A DNA stretch of 64,000 nucleotides. Origin: Mytilus trossulus (taxonomy: Eukaryota > Mollusca > Bivalvia > Mytilida > Mytilidae). Location: the NCBI RefSeq assembly GCF_036588685.1, contig NC_086374.1:37192886-37256885 (forward strand), written 5' to 3'. The stretch's first letter is position 1. Each line of letters begins with the position of its first letter. The position numbers were made by a program, and so were the translations under genes. The notes below the pieces were generated by a model that saw nothing but the letters and a program-made list of their open reading frames with translations, was not told the DNA's origin and did no database searches. Below, piece after piece: positions 54,862 to 64,000 of this stretch.

Positions 54862-56414
54862 TGGATTCAGTCGAGGATTATGCCAGGCAATGGGCTAAGC
54901 GCGAGAAGGAAGACGTAGACACTCTATCCGAATGGATAAAGGCAGTGATGTCGTTAATACAAATCAGAATTAAGAAACTGAATGGGTCCATCAATGCCCA
55001 TGCTACGTCAATCTTCAAAGATCCAAATGTTGCTAAACACCTATCTGACCTCCATGATGAATATGTTGTTGTCCCCGCAGACAAAGCCCCAAATAACATC
55101 GTTTTTATCTGTAAAAGTCATTACATTAATTGCTTGATAAACGAATTAGGTATAGACAATTCACTTGGAAACCCAACATATACCCTCACAACACTTACCA
55201 AAGAGGAAATCCTGGATAATGATCATAGGTCTGTTCTTTGTTCCTTTGGTATTTCAACCAAAGATGAAGAACTGGATCTTCCATCACTGTATTGGATACC
55301 TAAACTACATAAGTGTCCTTACAAACAACGGTTTATTGCTGGGTCTTCCAAGTGCTCCACGAAACCCCTTTCTAAATTATTAACATCCATTTTATCAGCA
55401 ATCAAAGACGGGCTTTAAAGTTATTTTGAAACTGCCTATTGTAGAGGTGGCGTGAATCAGATGTGGATACTTAAAAATTCCAAAGATCTTTTAGAGTACA
55501 TACAATCTAACTCTCTTTCATCTTGTAACAGTATTAAAACATTTGACTTCTCTACTCTTTACACAAGTATTCCACATTCCAAACTAAAAGACAAATTAAA
55601 AGAGTTGGTATTACTTTGCTTCATAAAAAAGAATGGCCAACGTAGATACAAGTATCTTGTCTTAGGGAGGGATAAATCATACTTTGTAAAGAATCATTCT
55701 GATTCAAACAAAAAATTCTCTGAAACCGATATTATCAAGATGCTTGATTTCTTGATTGACAACATATTTGTTACGTTCGGAGGACGTGTTTTTCAACAGA
55801 CTGTCGGCATCCCAATGGGAACAAAATGTGCCCCTCTACTTGCTGACTTGTTTCTTTATTATTATGAGGCTGACTTCATGCAGGAACTTCTTAGGAAGAA
55901 AGATAAGAAGTTAGCAATATCCTTTAACTCTACTTTCCGCTATATAGATGACGTTCTTTCACAGAACAATTCAAAATTTGGTGACTATGTGGATCGCATC
56001 TATCCCATCGAATTGGAGATAAAGGATACTACAGATACAGTCAAGTCGGCTTCATATCTTGACTTACATCTAGAAATTGACAAAGAGGGTCGGTTGAAGA
56101 CAAAACTTTACGACAAAAGAGATGATTTCAGCTTTCCAATTGTGAACTTTTCATTTCTAAGTAGCAACATTCCAGAAGCACCTGCATACGGGGTATATAT
56201 CTCCCAATTGATACGATATTCCCGTGCTTGCATTTCCTATCATGATTTTCTTGATAGAGGGTTACTGCTCACAAGGAAGCTATTAAACCAAGAGTTCCAA
56301 ATGGTGAAGTTGAAATCATCCCTTCGTAAATTTAACGGACGCCATCACGAGTTGGTTGACCGTTATGGAATAACCGTTTCACAAATGATATCGGATATGT
56401 TCCTTACGTCGTAA
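54858..56414 (+). pseudogene. Penelope-like reverse transcriptase, one internal stop
   Basis: Frame open from 54858 to a TAA at 55416-55418, then continuing in the same frame to 56414. Motifs: VVPADKAPNNIVF (near residue 72), LPSLYWIPKLHKCP, KTFDFSTLYTSIPH (motif A), VGIPMGTKCAPLLADLFLYY (motif B), FRYIDDVLS (catalytic YIDD at 55941-55952), and SASYLDLHLEID. The stop falls in KDGL-stop-SYFETAYCRGGVNQMW; a CAA to TAA change would explain it. RT catalytic residues are all present, so this is a recently inactivated copy. Confidence 0.88.
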
Positions 56415-58196
56415 CTACAATCCCCTTCCCTATCATGAATTTGACCTACCGAATTAGACTATTTACCGGATTTGTAATCACATAAGCAACACGACGGGTG
56501 CCGCATGTGGAGCAGGATCTGCTTACCCTTCCGGAGCACCTGAGATCACCCCTAGTTTTTGGTGGGGTTCGTGTTGTTTATTCTTTAGTTTTCTATGTTG
56601 TGTCATGTGTACTATTGTTTTTCTGTTTGTCTTTTTCATTTTTAGCCATGGCGTTGTCAGTTTGTTTTAGATTTACGAGTTTGACTGTCCCTTTGGTATC
56701 TTTCGTCCCTCTTTTGAAAAAAATGGTTTTATAACACTAATGGTATATTATCGTGTTAATGACAAAAATTTGATATCTTTTACAAAAGGCATCAAGTTGT
56801 AAAAATATCTGTAAAATAATATTGAATAAAAAAGTATATTGTCTTCAATTGTAGACATCAGTCTACTGTTTTCCACCTTTCACTTCTCTTCAATAATATT
56901 TAATGGGTTTACAAAAGTATGCATATTATTTTATTTTAAATCCAGGAAATTATATGTGCAATTGTTATAATTGCAAACATTCATTTTGTTTTGCTAAAAA
57001 CACAGAACATCTCGTCGCTTCAAAACTCATCATAATATATGTTTTGTTACTGAAGACTGACGTTAGTCACAATACAAGAGTAAAAATAATTCGAGTTATC
57101 ATTCTTTTTACAATATTTTATGATTGTTATTGTGAAAATAAAACGTTACAGATAGCCTGTATAACGTGCAAATGGTAGTTCTTATTGTGTATAATCTTTA
57201 CCGATGTGTAATTCACTTTTCTGTATAATACATTGCTAAATTAAATATGCTTTAATTATTGTTTTCCAATCTTAACTCGATTGGCAATGTTTTTCACTGT
57301 ACTACACATGACTCTTGTCATAATTCTTAGTGTATATCTTGATTATCTTTTAATGTAAACTGTGACATTTCTATCAATATGTCATAGGCATACTGATTAT
57401 TTTCCAGTAGTCGGTTTTTTAAATTAAAAAACAAAGTTGTCTATCGAAGTTTTATTGAATCGAAAATAGACAATTTAAAAGACATTTTTCAGAATATATG
57501 TATTTTACATGTTAATCAAGCGTTTAATGCAAAAATGTGATGTATGTGTCAATAAGATAACAGCACAACACCCAACGAAATCCTGAGGTAAACGGTTCTA
57601 GTTTTTAACTATAGACATGTGTGAATACCATGCCATGCTATGAATTCCTCTAGTGTAGAATTAAATCTAGTAAAGTTGTGCTAGTAAAAAAGTGTATTTC
57701 AGCTACTGATTTTCTGTGACAATATATACATCAACTTCATGAACAAAACACAATCTTGCTCAAAGTTCTTGTTCAAAGTAAAAAAGAAAAATTGTATTAA
57801 ATAAACTTTAAACAATAATGAGGACACTACAAGATATATTTGTTTCGTTTTTTAAACTATAAATAATCGAATTTAAATTGATATCATTTTCTAAAAATAA
57901 TGCATGTATTATGTTGCCTATTACAATAAGATATAAGAAAAATGAAAAGGACGAGTCTTTGTAAATAAACAAATTGTGAAGTAGGTTTGATATTCACCGA
58001 GTTCGTGTTTACCTTTTTAACGATAATAGTTAAAATATTAGTGGTGTCATTGTTTTAAAAGTAGGACCCACTGTGTTCGATATTTGTAAACTTGTGTTCT
58101 TTTTTTTATATACAATAGGGCATTAAACATGTTTCCCTTTTATTTCTGCAACATATTTGTAGAATATATCCCTAAGTGTTAGCGGTTTTCTGCTTC

Positions 58197-58386
58197 ACTT
58201 CCGGAGCACCTTGAGATCACCACCAGTTTATGGTGTGTTTCGTGTTGCCTAGTCTTTAGTTTTCTATTTGTAGTCCTGTGTACTATTCGTTGTCTGTTTG
58301 TCTTTTCCTTTTTTGGCCACGGCGCTGTGAGTTTATTTTCGATCCATGAATTTGACTGTCCTGTTGGTATCTTTTGCCTCTCTTTT
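58197..58386 (+). mobile_element. Penelope-like element tail, strongly 5'-truncated
   Basis: CTTCCGGAGCACCTTGAGAT to CTCTCTTTTATG matches the last ~190 bp of the element at 56527-56715. It lies inside the segmental duplication unit 2 and splits sequence that is continuous in unit 1 at about 47565. Confidence 0.85.
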
Positions 58387-58435
58387 ATGTTGAAATTTAG
58401 TAAATATATATTCAGTGTCATTGTTACTTATTTTC

Positions 58436-59154
58436 TGGAATCAGTTGTCCTGTATCAACATTGTATAACTAAACATATGCAAGCCTATCTGGAAAACACA
58501 ATAGAAAAAGGTACACAATTTACTGTTTTACAAGTTATATAATCAGACATTTCAGAATGACTTCATATCCCTAACCAGATACACATAACCATATTGACGG
58601 TTTAAACATCTGGAGATACAAAAGTGGAAAGGTGAATATCGTCATGACAAAAAACATAGACCCCAAATGGCAAAATGAAAGAATGGCTGCAGACTATTAT
58701 AATGATGCTAACGAAAAAAAATCAGATTCTTAATCGATTCACTTCGCTAAATCGCAAAATTTATTCAAAGTCATAACTGCACATGTTATTCAGCAGACTT
58801 CAATTAAAAGACTACAACATGCTAGAAGACACACCAAATGATTACCACTGAAAAGGATTCATCCTAGAACAGAACAGGCAGCAAAATGTATAAAATACGA
58901 AATTGGGGAAAGGGAGAGGTCATTAAGGTTGCATATTTTGGCTTTGATATTAATTGAGGTCTGAAGCTGGCATGTCAGTAATTGCTAGTAGTCTGTTGTT
59001 ATTTATGCATTCTTGTCATTTTGTTTATTTTCTTTTGTTCAATATTCTGACATCGGACTCGGACTTCTCATTAAAAACAATTTTGTGTATAATTCGGAGT
59101 TTAGTATGACGTCCATTATCACTGAACTAGTATACACATTTGTTTAAGGGCCAG
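58436..59154. other. Unannotated DNA
   Basis: No gene recognised. Confidence 0.3.
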
Positions 59155-59275
59155 CTGAAGGATGCCTTCATGTGCGAGAGTTTCTCGCTACACTGAAGAC
59201 CTATCGGTGACCTTCGGCTGGTGTTTGCTCTATTGTCGGGTTGTTGTTGCTTTGACACATTCCCCATTTCCATTT
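59155..59275 (-). repeat. Interspersed repeat, family C
   Basis: GAAGGATGCCTTCATGTGCG, GAAGACCTATCGGTGACCTT, TTGTCGGGTTGTTGTTGCTT and CATTCCCCATTTCCATTTC, the inverse of 41945-42065 and the best-kept copy here. Confidence 0.85.
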
Positions 59276-59850
59276 CTTTTCCCGAAGGAGCATACAATAA
59301 TACGGTAAATATTTGAGGCGCCATTAAGTTTTATAACAGTTAACTCAAAAGGACAGAATTTTTGATTGTTTTCAATGACATTGAGGACCAAGGATCTTGT
59401 CAAATGTCTAGGCCACGTTCAAAATGTGAAATGTCGTTACAGTGTTATGTTTTCTAAAGCTTTTCAATCCATCTTGAATATATTTGAAAGTACTTTTAAA
59501 ATAAGAAAAGGATCGACCTCTCAACATTAAGTGTATGTGTTCCAAGCGCTATTCTGCATATATCATTACCAGGAACACTCAAACCTAAATATTTTGAAGA
59601 AAAAAACATATGGAGAGCTTTATGATCAATAGGGATCTAAATAAAAGGCTAATAATTTTTAGGTCACCTTTGCCTGATGGAGTTTTTAATAATATAGTTA
59701 TTAACAAACGATTCGGCCGACATTGTTGACTTTTTGAGACTTCGCCTAATCTCCACTCATTCTTATCAAGTAGAATGGTTTTTATCTATTGAGATAGTCC
59801 TTTTAAACAGTTAAAGTTGTACAAAAATATATTTAGTATTTGTGACATAG
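59276..59850. other. Unannotated DNA
   Basis: No gene recognised. Lies just past the 3' end of the RTE-like LINE. Confidence 0.3.
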
Positions 59851-59864
59851 ACCTACCTACCTAC

Positions 59865-61373
59865 CTAGTCCTTATTATGCCCGGGGGCACATAGGACAAG
59901 GACTAGTTCTTTCCACTCATCTCTGTTCTGTGTTTTCTTTTCTATTACACCCCAGCTGATTCCATGTTCTTTCATTTCAGCTTCAACTGTTCTTCTCCAA
60001 GTTGTTTTGGGGCGTCCTTTCTTCCTTTTCCCCTCATGTGTCCATCTTAAGGCTACTCTTGTCAAGTCCTCTGCTGGTCTTCTTAGAACATGGCCAATCC
60101 ATCTCCATCTTTTCTGCTTCAATAAAGTCTCCATGTTGTTGGATCCTGTTGTTTCATGGAGGTCTTTGTTGGAGATCTTACGCGGCCAGAATATCCTTAA
60201 GATCTTTCTAAGGCAACCGTTGTGAACACTGGAGAGCTTGTTGATGTCTTTTTCTGTCATTCTCCAGCATTCCGCCCCATATAGTAGCACTGCTAGTACA
60301 CAACTGTTGTATAATCTTATTTTGGTGTTCTTACTGATGTTGCCTGTCTTCCAGATGTGTCTTAGTTTTAAAAATGCAGTTCTTGCTTTTCCTATTCTGG
60401 CTCTGATGTCTTTGTCTGCTCCTCCTTCAGATGTTACTATGCTGCCCAAGTAGGTGAAAGATGAAGTGCAGTCTAGGGGTGTTCCATTTAAATCTATTAA
60501 AGGAGGCTCTGTGGTATTAAGAGGCATGACTTCTGATTTCTTGATGTTGATGTTTAATCCAATCAAACTTGCATTCTTTTGTAACTTAGTGGTTTTGTCT
60601 TGCATGTGTGTTTCTAGATGCGACAATAAGGCCAGATCATCTGCATAGTCCAGATCTTCTAGGTAGTTAAAAAGAGTCCACCTAATGCCTGTGTTGTTGC
60701 TGTTACTGATGGTGGAATTCATTACCCAATCGACAACTATAATGAATAGAAGGGAAGACATAACACAGCCTTGTCTAACTCCAGATTTTACTAGAAAGCT
60801 GATGTCTGATGAAGTTCCCACAGTGCATCTGAATTCTGTATAGAACATTTTGATAAGTTGTACTATTTTTGCTGGTATTCCATAGCATCGTAAAATCTTC
60901 CATAAGCTTTCTCTGTGTATGCTGTCAAAGGCTTTTTCAAAGTCTATAAAGTTGATTATTAATTGTCTCTGCCATTCTGTGCACTGTTCAATGATGTTTC
61001 GTAGCACAAATATGTGGTCACAACAACTCCTTCCTTTTCTAAAGCCTGCCTGTTCTTTTCTGAGTTTGTTATCAATTGCTGTTTTAATTCTGTCTATTAA
61101 GATTTTGGTGAAAGTTTTGCTTGGAATTGGTAATAAGGTGATTCCTCTCCAGTTGTTGCAGTTTGTGAGATCACCTTTCTTAGCCAGTCTTATGATGTTA
61201 CCTTCTGACCAGTTTTTCGGTATCTTGATATTTTGCCAAATCTTTTTGAATGATGTATGAAGAATGTTTGCTGTTAAGGTTGGATCTGATTTAAATAGTT
61301 CTGCTGATAGTTTATCGTTTCCTGGAGCTTTATTGTTTTTAAGACTCTTTACTGCTTTGATAATTTCCGATCT
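59865..61373 (-). pseudogene. LINE reverse transcriptase domain (RTE-like)
   Basis: Same frame as the endonuclease, after a TAA at 61374. Reads NNKAPGNDKLSAEL, the GITLLPIPSKTFTKIL motif, KEQAGFRKGRSC, INFIDFEKAFDSIHRESLWK (motif A), SGVRQGCVMSSLLF (motif B), LDYADDLALLSH (catalytic YADD), then FTYLGSIVTSEGG and the thumb region RWRWIGHVLRRPAED. The C-terminus ends APGHNKD at the tail. From 61007 down the frame has no lesion. RT would copy element RNA at the nicked target. Confidence 0.88.
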
Positions 61374-62862
61374 TTATGGAATTTCTATATTTACTTCAAG
61401 GTCGTGCTCTGCTATGGGTATGTTTGCTGTTGTTTCTGGTTCTGGCCTATTTAATACTTCTTTGAAGTGCTCATTCCATCTATTCTCTTGTTCTCTTTCA
61501 GATGTTATTAGATTACCCTGTTTGTCTTTTACTGGCATGTTGGTGTTTCTTTTTTGACCACAAAGTTTCTTCGTAATTTGGTAAAGGTCGCCCATTCTTT
61601 GCTCAGACGCAGCTTTTTCAGCCTCTAGAGCCAATCCCTCGGTGAAATCTTTCTTATCTTTTCTGGTGGCTTTCTTAACGTCCTTGTTACAGTTAGAGTA
61701 TTGGTCCCTTAGTCTGTCTTTTAGTCTATCAGAGTGAGTGTTGCAGATCTTTTTCTTTAGCTCTTTCCTGTTGTCAATCAGCGACCATGTCTCTTGTTTG
61801 ATCCATTCTTTGTGCTTTTGGCGTTTGAAACCCAATATTTTTTCACTGGTCTTTTTAAACAGATTTTCCACTTCTTGCCATTGTTCATCTACTGTTTCAC
61901 TTTCTTCAGTGTTGTTACTTTTTAGTTGTTCTAAGAGTTGAAAGCGATTCTTCAGTTCTAATTTGAAGTCATGGTTGGTTTTCATGTGTCTGAGTTTCCC
62001 TGTGTCGAATCTCTGTACCCTGCAAGGTTCTGATGCTCTCATTAGTTTGAGTTTGATGTTTGCTGTGACAAGATGATGGTCACTTCCAACATCAGCGCCT
62101 CGCCTTACTCTCACATCCTGTAAGGATCTCCTCCATTTCCAATTAATTGCTATGTGGTCGATTTGGTTTTTATCTCTGCCTCCAGGTGATACCCAGGTCA
62201 GCTTATGGACATCCTTGTGTCGGAACAATGTTCCACCTATTACAAGATTGTTCAGTCCACAGAAGTCTACTAGATGTTCTCCATTTTCGTTCATGATCCC
62301 ACAGCCATGTTTTCCCATTATTCTCTCAAAACCACTGTTGTCTTGCCCTACTTTAGCATTAAAATCTCCCATGATGATTGTTAGGTCTTTTTTGGGGATT
62401 TTCTCTATCTCAGCTTGAAGCATTTCATAAAATTCTATCTTAATTTCTTTATCAGCTTCATTTGTTGGAGAATAGACTTGGATGATTGATGTCTTTATAG
62501 GTTTTGTATTTAGTCTTGCTGTTATTATTCTTTCACTGACTGGATTATACTCAATGAGTGATTTAGAAGATGATTTGTTGAGGATGATGGCAACTCCCCC
62601 CTGGTGTTTGTCATCGTTTCTACCAGAATATATGATCGTGTCTCCTGTATTTGTCAAGTTTTTTGCCAAACCCTGTCCATCTACATTCACTTATACCTAA
62701 TATGTGCAGCTTGTTTTCCTTCATTTCTCTTAACACTTGGGCTTGTTTTCCTGCCTCATATATGGTACGGACATTCCAAAAACCCAATTTAAGTTTGGTT
62801 CTCGCATTCAGGATACTTTTCATGTGACTAGCTTCCTGTTGGCTTTCACTAGTCCCATTCAT
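61374..62862 (-). pseudogene. LINE endonuclease domain (RTE-like), frameshifted
   Basis: The first frame (from Met at 62862) gives LKLGFWNVRTIYEAGK (the catalytic Asn) and GISECRWTGFGK (the catalytic Glu). A one-base change at the 62659-62664 homopolymer shifts to the second frame, which continues with IIQVYSPTNEAD, IIMGDFNAKVG (Asp/Asn), WVSPGGRDKNQIDHI and GSDHHLVTANI (Ser-Asp-His), then a Lys-rich linker to the stop at 61374. All exonuclease-endonuclease-phosphatase active-site residues are present across the two frames. Confidence 0.88.
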
Positions 62863-63589
62863 ATGTGCAGAATTCTGCTGGTATTCTGATGTTACGAGAC
62901 GAGTTAATTTTTTTCTAATCCTTGTTTTCGTAATCAGATGCTGTTTTATGAGTAGGGGAGATTACCCCCTAGCTCAACCTCCAACCTGGTGGACCAGGGT
63001 TATTTGTTTATGGTTTTCCTTCCAAAAGATAGATGCCTTCCTTGGCTTACGAGTCTGATCTACCCGTTGATTTTGATGTTAGAGTTTTCTTCTCTAAGGA
63101 AAGTTGCCTTAACCAGGCTGCGACCCTCTCCTGGCCGACTATTTTACCCATATTTGGGGCAAGGTTAATGAGTGCTAGGGCGTGTCCACATACCAGTGGG
63201 CCTACACACTGCATTTCTGGGGCCCTTGCTGCTCCGAGATCCCCAACAGATTCGCCTGATTTATTGCAATCAGTTACCGTGTGCTACCGCGGGGAGGCTA
63301 CTGCTGAAGTCTTGATAATGTAGAGGCTATGTACTGGCAGGAAAGACTTACTCACTCGGCTCTCTTTTCGCAAAAAATATTGCTAGCCAGCGGCATAAGA
63401 CATCCAAAGGACAGTCCCATACACTAGACGCATAACATTACCCTGTGATGCACTGCCATCACCAACACACTAGACCACATGACATCTTTGTTGCACTCGC
63501 CAGATCTTGTTTGAATAATAACCATTGAACCTATAGTATTGGGAAGATTATATTTTCTATCGGGTTATTCAAAAATATCACTTTCAATG

Positions 63590-63712
63590 TTTTTTCTATT
63601 TTGTGTCTTGTGTAATATTATTTGTCTTTTTTTTTAGCCATGGCGACGTCAGTTTATTTTGGATCTATGAGTTTGACTTTCGGTCCTTGTGTATCTTTAG
63701 TCCCTCATTCGT
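63590..63712 (+). mobile_element. Penelope-like element tail, shortest fragment
   Basis: TTTTTAGCCATGGCGACGTC, TTTGGATCTATGAGTTTGAC and TTAGTCCCTC match the final ~120 bp of the tail at 56595-56715. Confidence 0.75.
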
Positions 63713-64000
63713 AGACTGTAGTTTGTCTTTTTTTCTTGTTTTGACATGATTTGGGTAGTTTATTACGACTTTTCATTTTACCCTTTGTATATTCCGGTTC
63801 TTGTTTGCAGATTACATAAGTTTTTGTTTTCTCTTGCAATATATTTACAATGAATGTATTATGTTGACTCAGATAAAGCTGAAATGACCAATAGCTCATA
63901 CATTTAAATTGCCCAGCATCAACCTAGTGTCAACGATACTAATGTCGATAAAAAGTCAAACAATACGTCCTTTGTTAATATACGTATCATTGTTATTTAG
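63713..64000. other. Unannotated AT-rich DNA
   Basis: No gene or clear repeat seen up to the window edge. Confidence 0.3.

Larger units (their letters stand above)
53390..56715 (+). mobile_element. Naiad-type Penelope-like retroelement, near full length
   Basis: One coding region, broken by a few lesions, with a GIY-YIG endonuclease module N-terminal to the reverse transcriptase, then a ~300-bp 3' region ending CCCTCTTTT. Canonical Penelope elements have GIY-YIG at the C-terminus; the permuted N-terminal order is that of the Naiad/Chlamys-type clade. The 3' region recurs at 5015, 29751, 58197 and 63590. The 5' edge lies between the C1q start codon (53364) and 53393 or slightly inside; I cannot place it to the base. 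Confidence 0.85.
52260..58435. repeat. Segmental duplication, C1q unit 2
   Basis: Collinear partner of 43140-47610. It is longer because it contains the 3.3-kb Penelope-like element (53390-56715) and a 190-bp Penelope tail (58197-58386). Confidence 0.75.
59851..63480 (-). mobile_element. RTE-like LINE, near full length
   Basis: On the minus strand: a ~500-bp GC-richer 5' region (63360-62863), an apurinic-type endonuclease, a reverse transcriptase, then a (TAGG)n tail. The RT stop codon TAG (59867-59865) is itself part of the tetranucleotide run, leaving almost no 3' UTR. Very short 3' ends closing in simple repeats are typical of the RTE clade. The 5' boundary is approximate. Two lesions are seen: a frameshift at a T6 run (62659-62664) and a stop at 61374-61376. 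Confidence 0.82.

Noticed and set aside
60002-62862. Several + strand ORFs of 60-113 aa
   Set aside because: All are antisense to the RTE-like LINE coding region.

Overview
The window looks like nuclear DNA of a bivalve mollusc, most likely a marine mussel (Mytilus or a close relative). The grounds are an AT-rich, intron-rich, gene-poor landscape, secreted C1q-domain genes, Naiad-type Penelope-like elements, a tyrosine-recombinase retrotransposon, and several interspersed repeat families that I associate with mussel genomes. No database search was possible, so the taxon is an inference. I see no rRNA, tRNA or CRISPR array.

Layout. 1-2.6 kb is an old tandem duplication. 3-6 kb holds interspersed repeats and a Penelope-like tail flanked by a 45-bp direct repeat. 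6.05-16.9 kb is a nested transposon complex. A 2.9-kb element with terminal inverted repeats of about 300 bp carries a 5'-truncated LINE reverse-transcriptase ORF. Its right inverted repeat was split by a 7,985-bp Ngaro/PAT-like retrotransposon (gag, RT-RNase H, tyrosine recombinase, split direct repeats A1-B1-A2-B2), itself interrupted by 3.2 kb between gag and RT. 17-22.1 kb holds repeats, a fossil Penelope RT fragment and a 2.6-kb foldback element whose arms are minisatellites.

22.9-41.8 kb is the one well-supported host receptor gene: seven exons on the + strand, 523 aa predicted. It has a signal peptide, a SUEL-lectin-like module, a CUB-like domain, a stalk, one membrane span and a Tyr-rich tail with an ITAM-like motif. 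Every splice junction keeps frame. Intron 1 (12.9 kb) is filled with repeats.

43.1-58.4 kb is a tandem segmental duplication of a C1q-domain locus. The first copy (44.8 kb) is a frameshifted pseudogene. The second (52.7-53.4 kb) has a two-exon structure with a signal peptide but a stop codon just before the normal C-terminus. A Naiad-like Penelope element (GIY-YIG module N-terminal to the RT) sits directly upstream of its start codon. A decayed CR1/L2-like LINE split by a repeat lies between the copies.

59.85-63.5 kb is a near-complete RTE-like LINE (endonuclease plus RT) on the minus strand with two lesions. Its stop codon lies inside a (TAGG)n tail.

How the parts relate: the two host loci (a candidate signalling receptor and secreted C1q lectin-like proteins) both fit recognition functions that are expanded in bivalves, but nothing here shows that they interact. 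Most other DNA is transposon-derived. The recognisable Penelope-derived copies are all on the + strand and most keep the same 3' end.
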